Notes under the pieces: generated by a model
What the model was told of the DNA's origin: nothing
The model's input: only the letters and a program-made list of their open reading frames with translations
Databases searched by the model: none
Translations under genes and position numbers: made by a program
Shown: positions 15,361-24,289 of the stretch, piece by piece
Position numbering within the stretch: the stretch's first letter is position 1
How the letters are laid out: every line of letters starts with the position of its first letter
From: SAR324 cluster bacterium
Lineage (GTDB): Bacteria; SAR324; NAC60-12
Length of the DNA stretch: 35,242 bases
Assembly (NCBI GenBank): GCA_014382365.1
Contig: JACNJW010000042.1
Coordinates: 1-35,242, forward strand
Direction of reading: 5' to 3'

Positions 15361-17315
15361 TCATTTTCTACTAGTATCTTTGCCGGAAAGCGTTGATTAT
15401 CTTCCCGAATGGTGAGTCGCTGGCTATCAAAATACTCTAGCAAATCAATGGCGTGTTTGCGAGAAATGTTTAATAATTCTTTGAATTGAATCACTGTAAT
15501 ATTAGAATTATCTTTAAAATAACTACGCAGTTTTTCCAAAATCGCTTCAATTTGCTCTGGAGCATAATGCAAATCTGCTGCAACACGCACAAGCCTTTTG
15601 GAATGGACTGCTGATTTCAGCAGTTTAATTCCATCCTTCTCATTCAATTCCAGTTCTTCAAGCAAATGTGTCTGTCTCACAGGCTGGAAACCTGTTTGCT
15701 GAATGAGGGCCAGGCAACGAGCCAGGCTGTCTTCCTGTGATTTAGAAACCTGTGGTTGATGTTCTGCAAGCGAATAATATATTCCATGCTGCAAAAAAGC
15801 ACCAACTTTAACCAAATACTTCAGCAAATTCTCCACCTCTTTCTCATTGAAAATCAAGGAGAGTTTTCCACTCAACTCGGAACGCGTCATTCCTTCACGA
15901 TCCAAAAACTTTTTATGGTGCAACTCCAGAACTTTTTTTAAGAATTTTCCGATACGCGCAACATGTTCAACATGTATAAAACGCTTGCTCAGGGGCTCAA
16001 CGCAGATCACCTTTTTCTGACTCTGGAGAAGCTGCAGTATTTTTGCAGACTGTTTAACTGAAAGCCCCGAGCGAACAGAAAATTCGGATTCAATTACACC
16101 CCGCACTGACTGCAGATAAATCACTTCTTCTGCACGTACATTTTCAGCACCATCCTGCAGACGCCTCAATCGTTCCGGAAGTTCGTGCATTACTCTCCGG
16201 GATTTGCTGGGAGAAGGGTCAATTACCATGCCGCCTCCCAATGTAAACATTGGTGAATAACTGCGTATGATAAAGCGATCTCCGTGCCTGGTACTCAATA
16301 AACTTTCTGATCGAAATTGAACTATTGTTGTTTCTCCGGGAGAAAGAGTATCACCTTCCAAAAGCACAAGCCTACCAAATACTTCCCGGCTGCCCAGATA
16401 AAGTCTGATGCGTGTTCTGTTTTTCAGTACAGCCGCAGCATCATCTAAGAGGGTTAGAGAAGCATTCAGCATGTAACTGGTGAGCAGGGATTCTGCTTGT
16501 GCCAACTGGTCTCCGCGCTGAATTTCTTCTTTTGAAATGCCGGCTATATTCAAGGCCGCTCTTTGACCCGCATGAACTGTTTTCACCGGATGTCCGTGTG
16601 CCTGCAGCCCCCGGATACGGAGGTTTCTGAGTTGCGGCAACTGCTGGATCTCTTCATCTTGGCTTACTGAACCTGAAAGCACTGTCCCGGTAATTACTGT
16701 ACCAAACCCTTTAACAGTGAAAGAACGGTCAACATTCAATCTAAACGCTTTATCTGTTTCAGGAATTTGAATTTGTTTCGGCATTTTAGACAACGCATTC
16801 CGCAGTTCATCCAGTCCTGCACCAGTAACTGCAGAAACAGGTACAATCTGCGCTACCTCAAGGAAAGTCCCTTCCAGCAATTCTGCAACCTCTTCACGAC
16901 AAAGATCTACCATTTCCTGATCCTCTACCATGTCAATCCTGGTAAGTACAACAATACCTGTCTTAATATGCAGCAAATTACAGATGTTCAAATGTTCACG
17001 TGTTTGAGGCATCACACCTTCGTCTGCAGCCACAACCAGTAAAATTGCATCCATTCCTGCCACACCTGCCAGCATGTTGTGAATAAATTTTTCGTGACCG
17101 GGAACATCCACAAAAGCTATCTGGTTTGCATTAGCGTCCACAAAATGTGCAAATCCAAGATCGATTGTGATTCCTCTTTTTTTCTCTTCTGCCCAACGGT
17201 CTGTATCAACTCCGGTAAGTGCTTTGATTAATGTTGTTTTACCATGATCTATGTGACCGCTCGTACCCATGACAAACGGCCGAAATGACGAAGTTGCTGA
17301 TTTAGTACTGGACAT
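15357..17315 (-). CDS. selB: Selenocysteine-specific elongation factor SelB
   Basis: This 652-aa translational GTPase delivers Sec-tRNA to UGA codons marked by a SECIS hairpin. G1 is GHIDHGKT (20-27), with the SelB/EF-Tu-type RGITIDLGF switch (48-55), DVPGHE G3 (70-75) and TRID G4 (125-128; NKxD in most GTPases, T-x-x-D in SelB). Domains II and III follow ([15 protein letters not shown]). The C-terminal half (about 390-652) is a series of winged-helix segments that bind SECIS RNA ([19 protein letters not shown], then [19 protein letters not shown]). Length matches bacterial SelB. No selA, selC or selD lies in the window and I found no selenoprotein gene. It is co-oriented and overlaps the LpoA-like gene by 4 bp. 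Confidence 0.95.
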   Translation of the reverse strand: MSSTKSATSSFRPFVMGTSGHIDHGKTTLIKALTGVDTDRWAEEKKRGITIDLGFAHFVDANANQIAFVDVPGHEKFIHNMLAGVAGMDAILLVVAADEGVMPQTREHLNICNLLHIKTGIVVLTRIDMVEDQEMVDLCREEVAELLEGTFLEVAQIVPVSAVTGAGLDELRNALSKMPKQIQIPETDKAFRLNVDRSFTVKGFGTVITGTVLSGSVSQDEEIQQLPQLRNLRIRGLQAHGHPVKTVHAGQRAALNIAGISKEEIQRGDQLAQAESLLTSYMLNASLTLLDDAAAVLKNRTRIRLYLGSREVFGRLVLLEGDTLSPGETTIVQFRSESLLSTRHGDRFIIRSYSPMFTLGGGMVIDPSPSKSRRVMHELPERLRRLQDGAENVRAEEVIYLQSVRGVIESEFSVRSGLSVKQSAKILQLLQSQKKVICVEPLSKRFIHVEHVARIGKFLKKVLELHHKKFLDREGMTRSELSGKLSLIFNEKEVENLLKYLVKVGAFLQHGIYYSLAEHQPQVSKSQEDSLARCLALIQQTGFQPVRQTHLLEELELNEKDGIKLLKSAVHSKRLVRVAADLHYAPEQIEAILEKLRSYFKDNSNITVIQFKELLNISRKHAIDLLEYFDSQRLTIREDNQRFPAKILVEND

Positions 17316-17463
17316 GCTCTTAGCTGCTTAAATAAGACGGTTCTTGATTTTCCAAGACGATAATTTTTTGTAATTGCAACACTTGCTGTGGTTCATTTTA
17401 ATATTAAGCTGAACAGGACTCAAGTTACACAATTAATATTTCACTGGCTTCAGTAAAATAGTT

Positions 17464-17530
17464 TGCTATAATCACAGTGCAATCAATATTAAAGAATTGC
17501 GTTTGTTCACCCAAAAAGGAGAGTGAGTTG
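17464..17530 (+). promoter_or_regulatory. Extended -10 promoter and strong ribosome-binding site that set the start of the next gene
   Basis: TGCTATAAT at 17464-17472 is an extended -10 motif with a full TATAAT, which puts the transcription start near 17479. AAGGAG at 17516-17521 is 6 bp ahead of a TTG at 17528. A GTG at 17477 in the same frame would sit at or before the transcript end and has no ribosome-binding site, so TTG 17528 is the likely start. Confidence 0.65.
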
Positions 17531-18286
17531 AGACAGACACCAGCTCAAAGATTAGACATTAAATTGAATATCTTGTTGCTTTGTTTAGCGGCATTATTGA
17601 TCTTATCGCCTGTTGGCGCTCTGGCCGTTGAAAGCATGTCCAGGGATGCTGAACACAGGGGAGTAATTGAACTTGGGCCATACCAAATCTTTCCTGAAAA
17701 CAGGATGGGAAACGGAATATACTTAGCCAAGAAACTATTAGATTCACATCCGCAGCGTGTAATTCTGAAAATAGTCAGTGTTGAAAATACGAAAAGTCAC
17801 GTCTATCTTTACCGTGGACAAAACGGAGTTCTTGGTCTGGATATTGTAAAAATTAAAACAGACGGTGATGTGCGTTTTTGGCAGGTCGATCCTGAGTTTT
17901 ATCAATATTCAAACAGAACTATGGGTATTTTGAGAGTGTTCCGGATATTTAACGGAGACATAAAACCCATTCTTTCTTTTCTCCGAACAGGAACCGGTAT
18001 TGCCACATCTGCAAAACACGCAGTATTTTATCACGTCTCAAATTCAAAAGACGTAACACATACCACTGAAAGTGGTCAAACCATTACACAACGTGTTTAT
18101 ACATTCAGACTTCATGTCATCAAACGTGGAGTTGAAGGTTTTACCTCCATTTTCAACCTGCCAATCAAGGACGTCAACTATCGTTTAAAATTAGTTTGGG
18201 AAGACGAATATACAATCAGTTACAAGTTGAGCAATGGGAAAAAATTTAAAGTTGATCTACGAAAATACCTGCCCAAACTCTTTTAA
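17528..18286 (+). CDS. Secreted hypothetical protein (252 aa), TTG start
   Basis: I do not recognise this protein. From the TTG at 17528 it begins with a basic stretch and a clear signal peptide (KLNILLLCLAALLILSPVGA, cleavage near ALA/VES). The mature part is rich in beta-strands and aromatic residues (VYLYRGQNGVLGLDIVK, VRFWQVDPEFYQYS, RVYTFRLHVIKRG, RLKLVWEDEYTISYKLS), suggesting a periplasmic or surface beta fold. It is monocistronic or leads the HAD gene, whose start is 74 bp on. The TTG choice rests on a strong AAGGAG and the promoter position. Confidence 0.75.
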   Translation: MRQTPAQRLDIKLNILLLCLAALLILSPVGALAVESMSRDAEHRGVIELGPYQIFPENRMGNGIYLAKKLLDSHPQRVILKIVSVENTKSHVYLYRGQNGVLGLDIVKIKTDGDVRFWQVDPEFYQYSNRTMGILRVFRIFNGDIKPILSFLRTGTGIATSAKHAVFYHVSNSKDVTHTTESGQTITQRVYTFRLHVIKRGVEGFTSIFNLPIKDVNYRLKLVWEDEYTISYKLSNGKKFKVDLRKYLPKLF

Positions 18287-18360
18287 TGCAGTTACAGAAA
18301 CAGGCATTTATTGAATAAAACTCCTGCTCGATCCATCAACACATTACATATTAAAAAAAC

Positions 18361-19032
18361 ATGACTCGGACCATCACTTGCCTGATCTATGATATGGACG
18401 GCCTTCTCCTTGATACAGAGGGTATTTATACTGAAGTAACTCAACAAATTGTTGGTGAATACGGAAAGGTCTTTGATTGGTCTGTTAAGAAAAAAATTAT
18501 TGGACTGAGAGCCATTCAGGCAGCACAAATCATCGTTGAAAGTCTTGATTTACCAATTAGTCCGCAAGATTACCTCGATTCAAGAAAAGATGTCTTACTG
18601 GAAAAATTTAAAGACACGGCAGCCTTACCCGGAGCAAAAGAGCTGACTACTCATTTTTACCAGCATGGAATTACTCAGGCTCTGGCCACCAGTTCTTCTT
18701 CGCCGATGTTTGAGGCAAAACATGAAAAACATGAAAAATGGTTTTCACAATTTAAAGAGATCGTCAGGGGTGATGATCCTGAATTAAAAGAAGGGAAACC
18801 TGCTCCTGATATCTTTCTGCTGGCGGCAAAACGACTGGGAGTTGACCCGGCAGAGTGTCTTGTTTTTGAAGATGCTCCTTCGGGAAAAGAAGCCGCACTT
18901 GCGGCTGGAATGTCTGTTGTTGTCGTACCCGACCCAAATATGGACCACTCCCTTTACAGTGATGCCACACAAATATTATCTTCTCTGAATAATTTTGATC
19001 CTGAATATTGGGGTTTGCCAAAATTCACTTAG
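18361..19032 (+). CDS. HAD-superfamily phosphatase, pseudouridine-5'-phosphatase/HDHD1-like
   Basis: This 223-aa HAD hydrolase has motif I DMDGLLLDTE (D11 nucleophile, D13 acid), a helical cap, motif II ATSSSS, a lysine in the EGKPAPDIF motif III and motif IV VFEDAPSGKEAALAAGM. The EIVRGDDPE segment before the lysine and the whole C-terminal block are close to eukaryotic HDHD1, which removes phosphate from pseudouridine monophosphate, and to beta-phosphoglucomutase-type enzymes. Substrate cannot be fixed from sequence. The next gene begins 25 bp after its stop, so the pair is probably an operon. Confidence 0.85.
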   Translation: MTRTITCLIYDMDGLLLDTEGIYTEVTQQIVGEYGKVFDWSVKKKIIGLRAIQAAQIIVESLDLPISPQDYLDSRKDVLLEKFKDTAALPGAKELTTHFYQHGITQALATSSSSPMFEAKHEKHEKWFSQFKEIVRGDDPELKEGKPAPDIFLLAAKRLGVDPAECLVFEDAPSGKEAALAAGMSVVVVPDPNMDHSLYSDATQILSSLNNFDPEYWGLPKFT

Positions 19033-19057
19033 CCCATTTGAGATCTTTCAGGTACTT

Positions 19058-19951
19058 ATGAGAGTACTTATCACAGGATCATCCGGATTAATCGGCTCCG
19101 CTCTGACAATATCTCTGACAGCCGCTGGTTATACTGTGATTCGTTTGCAGCGTCGGAATTTCGATCCGGACTCACCGCTTTGGGACCCGGAATTCGAGGT
19201 GTTGGATTTGGTGCAAAGTTTGGAGAAATACGCTGTCGTTCATTTAGCAGGTGAGAACATTGCAGGTGGCCGTTGGAGTGAAAAAAAGAAAAACCGCATC
19301 CTGAACAGCCGTGTCCACGGCACAAAACTTTTAGCTGAATATTTTGCAGGCATTGAAAACAAACCACAGGTTTTTATTTCGGCATCAGCAGTCGGTTTCT
19401 ACGGTGAGCGCGGTTCAGAAATTCTTGACGAATCCTGCGTGTCCGGCAGCGGGTTTCTGGCCAAAGTTTGTGTAAACTGGGAAAAAGCATCAAAAGTTGC
19501 GGCAGAAGCAGGTATACGGGTGGCAAATGTCCGTTTTGGAGTAGTTCTCAGTTCAAAAGGTGGTGCTCTGAAAAAGATGCTCCTGCCCTTTAAAATGGGA
19601 CTTGGAGGTATTATCGGCAGCGGGAAGCAGTTCATGAGTTGGGTGAGCATCGATGATGCGGTAGCAATGATCGAGTTTATAATTTCCAATGATTCAATCC
19701 ATCGTTCTGTAAATTTAGTATCACCGAACCCTATCAGCAACCACGAATTCACAAAAACTCTGGGATGCGTTTTACAGCGGCCTACTCTTTTCCCCTTGCC
19801 CGCATTTGCAGCCAGACTTGCTTTTGGCGAAATGGCAGAGGAACTGCTGTTCAGCAGTACTCGTGCTTATCCCAAGAACCTGCTTGAAAGTGGCTACAAA
19901 TTTTTGCATCCGGAATTGAACAAGGCTTTAGCACACATAATTGAAAACTGA
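19058..19951 (+). CDS. TIGR01777-family NAD(P)-dependent epimerase (YfcH/SDR39U1-like)
   Basis: This 297-aa extended short-chain dehydrogenase-like protein starts MRVLITGSSGLIGSAL, with the GxxGxxG nucleotide-binding motif at residues 7-13. Other TIGR01777 marks are VVHLAGENIAGGRWSEKKK, FISASAVGFYGERGSEILDE and VANVRFGVVLSSKGGALKKM. The C-terminal DUF1731-like part includes NHEFTKTLG and LESGYKF. The canonical YxxxK is replaced by the family's YG variant, so the reaction is unknown; family members are poorly characterised. The ATG at 19058 puts the Rossmann motif at the usual place; an upstream in-frame start would overlap the HAD gene and add a non-homologous leader. Confidence 0.9.
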   Translation: MRVLITGSSGLIGSALTISLTAAGYTVIRLQRRNFDPDSPLWDPEFEVLDLVQSLEKYAVVHLAGENIAGGRWSEKKKNRILNSRVHGTKLLAEYFAGIENKPQVFISASAVGFYGERGSEILDESCVSGSGFLAKVCVNWEKASKVAAEAGIRVANVRFGVVLSSKGGALKKMLLPFKMGLGGIIGSGKQFMSWVSIDDAVAMIEFIISNDSIHRSVNLVSPNPISNHEFTKTLGCVLQRPTLFPLPAFAARLAFGEMAEELLFSSTRAYPKNLLESGYKFLHPELNKALAHIIEN

Positions 19952-20003
19952 TATCTGCTAATGATATAACTACAAGATTGAATAAGTTATACCAAGATTA
20001 ACT

Positions 20004-23000
20004 TTAAGTAATTTCATTCAGAGTTTGTTCTTCTGGTTTCCTACTGACAAGCCCTTTAAAATCTTCCAGTATCATATAAAGTACAGGAATCAAAACAAGA
20101 ATCACGAAAGTTGAAAACAGCACACCAAAAGCAAGACTGATCGCCATTGGAATCAGAAAGCGCGCCTGCAGTGACTGCTCAAAGAGCATGGGCATTAAAC
20201 CAAAAAAAGTGGTTAACGTCGTTAGTAATATTGGTCGGAAACGGCGTACTCCTGCTTCCAAAACTGCTTGTTTAATTGGAGTACCACCGTCACGGGAACG
20301 GTTGATAAAGTCCACCAAAATCAATGAATCGTTGACCACAATTCCAGTCAATGCCACAATTCCCAAAACACTAACAACACTCAGGCTGTAACCCATCACC
20401 AAGTGTCCCAGCAGTGCCCCCACCATTCCAAACGGAATTGCTGCCATAATTATAACAGGCTGGAAATAACTGCGGAATTGCAAGGCCAGCAGGCAGTAAA
20501 TCAAGAGCAGTGCCACAGCTCCACCTTGCTGAACTCCAGCCATTGTATTGGATTGTGCTCGGTTCGCTCCCTCAAAAGAGTATTGCAGTTGTGGATTCTG
20601 ACTTTTGATTTGCTGAAGTAGTTCCTGCTGAATCGCACGTTGAATTTCGCCGGTATTTCCTACACCAGAATCCACTAAAGCACGAACACTGACAATCCGC
20701 CGACCATCTATTCTGCGGATTGAACTGTAAGATTGTCCATATTTTAGCTCAGCAACTTCTCTCAAAGGCAGGCGTTCACCACCGGGGGACAAAATCACCA
20801 AATCTTCTAAATCACGCAAATATCTGCGTTCCTCAAAAGGTAAACGCAGTTTAACACTGACTTCGTCGCTGTCACGCAGCAATTTAAATACTTCTAGCCC
20901 CTGAAAAGCAGCCCTGACTTGTTGTGTCAGTTCCTGTGTACTCAAGCCGAGGGTTCGGCCTGCAGGGCTGAGGCGCAGTTGTACTTCCCGTTTCCCATCT
21001 TCGGTACTATCTTCAATATTACTTACACCCGGATATTCGTTCAGTTTCTCCTTGAATTGCTCAACGATGACCAATAATTTTGTCGTGTCGGGATGACTGA
21101 GTTGCAAATCAATATCATAGTTAGAACCCATGCTGTGACGGGCGCGAATATTTAGTGCTTCAATCCCCGGAATTTCTCCCATGTCTTTTCTCCATCTCCG
21201 GGAAAACTCAACTGCAGCAAAATTTCGTTCTTTCAAAGGTTTTAAAAAAACTCTCACAGAAGTCTTGTGTCCTCCGCCTCGTCCTACGTTGCTGTAGATT
21301 CCGTCATGTACAGAATGTCCTACTTCTGATTCATATTCACGGAGTAACTTTTCTGCCGAAAGCAGCATTTTTTTTTCAATTTCCCTGCTGACCGAAGCTG
21401 GCGTTCCAAACGGCATACGTGCTGTGACAGCAATATTATCACGGTCAATTTTTGGAAAAAATGTAAAACGCATATGTCCGCCGGCCACCAGACCAGCACA
21501 AAGTAAAATAAAAAAGATTCCCACTGCAAAAGCCGTATAACGGTAATCTATTCCTCTTTCCAGAATTTTACGGTACGGTTTATTTGAAAACCAAAACAGT
21601 CCTGCACTAAAAAAATGACGCGGAACTTCCAGTAGTTTACCCAATGGAGCAAGAATCCAGGACATTAAGCGATTCACATGAGAAAGGTGTCCTGGAAGAA
21701 TAAACATCGCTTCTATGAGAGAAAAAATCAAAACGACAATTAGTACATTTGGAATACTTCTAAAAATATTTCCTGTCAAACCTGGTATAAAATAAATCGG
21801 CACAAAAGCTGCGATCGTCGTGAGAATTGTGATTAGAACCGGTGGGCCTATTTCAGTTGCGCCGTCCACAGCAGCATCCAATGGCGATTTTTTCATTTCC
21901 TGATGTGCATATATATTTTCTCCAACCACAATTGCATCATCCACCACAATCCCTAAAACCAAAATAAAGGCAAATAGTGAGATCATGTTGATACTGGAGT
22001 CCATCACCGGCATGGCAATCATGGCACCGGCGAAACTGAGGGGTATGCCCATCATAATCCAAAACGACAAATCAACTCTCAAAAATAGTGCTAATGTCAA
22101 AAACACCAATCCGAGTCCCAACAACAAATTATTCATCAGCAATGATATCCGATCCTCCAAAATCAATGACGAATCATTTACTACCTGCATTTGTACACTT
22201 GTAGGCAGCTGACCTTCCAGTTCCTTAATTTTTGCATGAACTGCCTTTGAAATTTCGGTAGGAGTTTGTTCTCCCACTCGATAAACCAAAATGCGCTCAG
22301 CAGGTTTACCATTATATCTGGAGCGAACATCAGACTCTTCAAACCCATCTGCAATACGGGCAATATCACCCAGACGCAAAATACCCTGCTCTGTTGTCAA
22401 GAGTGGAATTGCTGCATATTCAGCTGCAGTATAGCGCCGCTCCTTTGTACGGATTAGCAAGTCTCCACCCACAGTTTGTATCTTTCCTCCCGGCAAATCG
22501 AGAGTAGCCTGTCGTATAATTGCAGAAACTTGATTCAAAGTCAGTGAATACTGCTGCAAGGCTGTGTTAGAAATTTCCAGTGTCATTTCAAAACCCCTGG
22601 GTTGTTCCACGTCAACTTGAGTAATGTCCGGATGAGTCAATAAAGTATCACGAATCATCTGCGCCAACTCTATCAGGGAACGTGCAGGAGCATCACCGTA
22701 AACAGCAATATTCATCACTTCTCTGCGCATTCTCGGCAACTGCACCTGTGGGTCATCAGCGTCTTCAGGAAGAGTAGTTAAGCGGGTCACTGCCGATTCG
22801 ACATCGTCAAAAACACTCTGTTTGTCTGCTCCTTTTTGCAGTTCAATCCGGAAACTTCCCAGACCCTCTTTAGCAGTTCCGGTAATATTTTTTACTCCAG
22901 AAATTCCGGAAACCGCATCTTCAATCGGCAACAAAATCGATTCTTCAATTTCATCTGGAGTTGCTCCTGAATATGGTACAGCCACAATGATAAAATCCAG

Positions 23001-23117
23001 TTCAAATTCAGGAAAAACTTCCTGCTTGGTATTAAACACACCCATTGCACCTGCAGCCAGGATAATGAGCATTAACAAATTTGCAGCAACTTTGTGTTCT
23101 GCCATCCAACGAATCAT
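20004..23117 (-). CDS. RND-family efflux pump inner-membrane subunit (AcrB/HAE1-type)
   Basis: This 1037-aa protein has the 12-helix RND layout with two large periplasmic loops. Visible family marks are MIRWMAEHKVAANLLMLIIL at the start, EESILLPIEDAVSGISGVKN, the TM4 proton-relay pair in VLGIVVDDAIVVGENIY, GGAVALLLIYCLLALQFRSY and GIVALTGIVVNDSLILVDF in the second half. It should export hydrophobic or toxic compounds from the periplasm, driven by protons, together with the adaptor encoded just upstream. The start overlaps the adaptor stop by 4 bp (ATGA). The CusA-type methionine cluster is not apparent, so drug- or lipid-type substrates are more likely than copper. No outer-membrane TolC gene is in the window. 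It ends the seven-gene operon that starts at 28680. Confidence 0.95.
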   Translation of the reverse strand: MIRWMAEHKVAANLLMLIILAAGAMGVFNTKQEVFPEFELDFIIVAVPYSGATPDEIEESILLPIEDAVSGISGVKNITGTAKEGLGSFRIELQKGADKQSVFDDVESAVTRLTTLPEDADDPQVQLPRMRREVMNIAVYGDAPARSLIELAQMIRDTLLTHPDITQVDVEQPRGFEMTLEISNTALQQYSLTLNQVSAIIRQATLDLPGGKIQTVGGDLLIRTKERRYTAAEYAAIPLLTTEQGILRLGDIARIADGFEESDVRSRYNGKPAERILVYRVGEQTPTEISKAVHAKIKELEGQLPTSVQMQVVNDSSLILEDRISLLMNNLLLGLGLVFLTLALFLRVDLSFWIMMGIPLSFAGAMIAMPVMDSSINMISLFAFILVLGIVVDDAIVVGENIYAHQEMKKSPLDAAVDGATEIGPPVLITILTTIAAFVPIYFIPGLTGNIFRSIPNVLIVVLIFSLIEAMFILPGHLSHVNRLMSWILAPLGKLLEVPRHFFSAGLFWFSNKPYRKILERGIDYRYTAFAVGIFFILLCAGLVAGGHMRFTFFPKIDRDNIAVTARMPFGTPASVSREIEKKMLLSAEKLLREYESEVGHSVHDGIYSNVGRGGGHKTSVRVFLKPLKERNFAAVEFSRRWRKDMGEIPGIEALNIRARHSMGSNYDIDLQLSHPDTTKLLVIVEQFKEKLNEYPGVSNIEDSTEDGKREVQLRLSPAGRTLGLSTQELTQQVRAAFQGLEVFKLLRDSDEVSVKLRLPFEERRYLRDLEDLVILSPGGERLPLREVAELKYGQSYSSIRRIDGRRIVSVRALVDSGVGNTGEIQRAIQQELLQQIKSQNPQLQYSFEGANRAQSNTMAGVQQGGAVALLLIYCLLALQFRSYFQPVIIMAAIPFGMVGALLGHLVMGYSLSVVSVLGIVALTGIVVNDSLILVDFINRSRDGGTPIKQAVLEAGVRRFRPILLTTLTTFFGLMPMLFEQSLQARFLIPMAISLAFGVLFSTFVILVLIPVLYMILEDFKGLVSRKPEEQTLNEIT

Positions 23118-24277
23118 GACTCCTCCTTCTGCTCAGAAAAATTCCCTTGTTCAGATTTTTTATTTCGGGGTTTTTTCATCCCTTCAGGACGTTTCCCCTT
23201 TCTTCTTTTTTTACCTGATATTTTGTTGTGTTGAATTTTTTCCTCACCTACCACTCTAATTTTTAAACCGTTTGCGGCACCTTTGATTGGTGAGATTATA
23301 ATTTTTTCTCCAGGTTTAACACCATTGGAGAGATAAACATTATCAAAATCAAGATGAGCAATTCGTACAGTGCGGACCTGTAGCTCCCCTGCAGAAGCAA
23401 TCCAAACTGTGTCGCGGTCACGTAAAGCTTGTGCTGGAATTTGAACTACATTTTCAAGTTGCCGACCTGGAATACTAACATCCACAAATGAACCTACAAA
23501 TAATGGCATAGTCGATACTTCCAATTTGCGCTTATTTTCCGTATCAGCAACACCTTTTTCTTTTACCACTACAACTCCGGAGTTTTTATTTTTTTGTACA
23601 TTTGGCAGTCTTTTTAACAGGAAAGGATCCTCAGTTTCGGCAACCAACTGCACCATCATTCCTCTGCTAGTCAGTTCCAGTAAACGCCGTTTGATGACTG
23701 CAACCCGGGAAACTGTAGAATTTATTCCTGTCAAAGAAATCTTAGCCAGGATTTGATACTGATTCTCAGCACTAACCTGGTCATTCGATTGTGGGAGCCA
23801 GTTCAAGCGCCCCATTGGCAGATCGATCACCACTTCTGCCTGGTCACTTCCCAACAATGTTGCCAACTGTGCACCCGGATTGACATATTGCCCCAAATCC
23901 ACATTCCGGGTTTGTACCACTCCGTTAAACGGAGCTTTCAAGCGGGATTTTGATTGACGGATTCCAATTTCCAATAGTTTTTCTCCTTTTTTAAAAAAAC
24001 GTCCCTCCCGCAAATTTGGACTGATCCAAATCACTTCTCCACCAATTCGTGCGCTCAACACAACTCTTTTTGCGGCACGAATCCGACCATGTGTCCGCAC
24101 CTCAATTTGGGGACTGGACAAAGCTGCTGTTGTTACTTCAACCAGCGTACCCTGCTGGTGGTTTGTTTTTTTTCTGGCAGTCGGTTTGCTTTTCAGTAAT
24201 GCCATTGTAATTCCTGCACCCAAGCCCAGTACCAGTATTGGCATCCAAAATTTTAAATTAAATATTTTTTTCCACAT
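23114..24277 (-). CDS. RND efflux periplasmic adaptor (membrane-fusion protein) with basic C-terminal tail
   Basis: This 387-aa protein has an N-terminal anchor (about 10-29), then the adaptor core: barrel-sandwich half motifs around VVLSARIGGEVIWISPNLRE and KAPFNGVVQTRNVDLGQYVN, a beta-barrel domain and a membrane-proximal end (DRDTVWIASAGELQVRTVRI, then VKPGEKIIISPIKGAANGLK). The alpha-hairpin is very short: the two lipoyl halves are almost contiguous. From about residue 350 there is an unusual tail of some 38 residues dominated by Lys, Arg, Glu and Gln, beyond the normal end of the family. The stop overlaps the RND start, and the gene begins 12 bp after the sensor kinase stop. Confidence 0.9.
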   Translation of the reverse strand: MWKKIFNLKFWMPILVLGLGAGITMALLKSKPTARKKTNHQQGTLVEVTTAALSSPQIEVRTHGRIRAAKRVVLSARIGGEVIWISPNLREGRFFKKGEKLLEIGIRQSKSRLKAPFNGVVQTRNVDLGQYVNPGAQLATLLGSDQAEVVIDLPMGRLNWLPQSNDQVSAENQYQILAKISLTGINSTVSRVAVIKRRLLELTSRGMMVQLVAETEDPFLLKRLPNVQKNKNSGVVVVKEKGVADTENKRKLEVSTMPLFVGSFVDVSIPGRQLENVVQIPAQALRDRDTVWIASAGELQVRTVRIAHLDFDNVYLSNGVKPGEKIIISPIKGAANGLKIRVVGEEKIQHNKISGKKRRKGKRPEGMKKPRNKKSEQGNFSEQKEES

Positions 24278-24289
24278 ATATCGTTTAAG

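Noticed and set aside
19965..19991. TATAACT/AGTTATA hairpin between the converging epimerase and RND genes as a terminator
   Set aside because: The stem is almost all A/T, the loop is 13 bases and no U-run follows on either strand.
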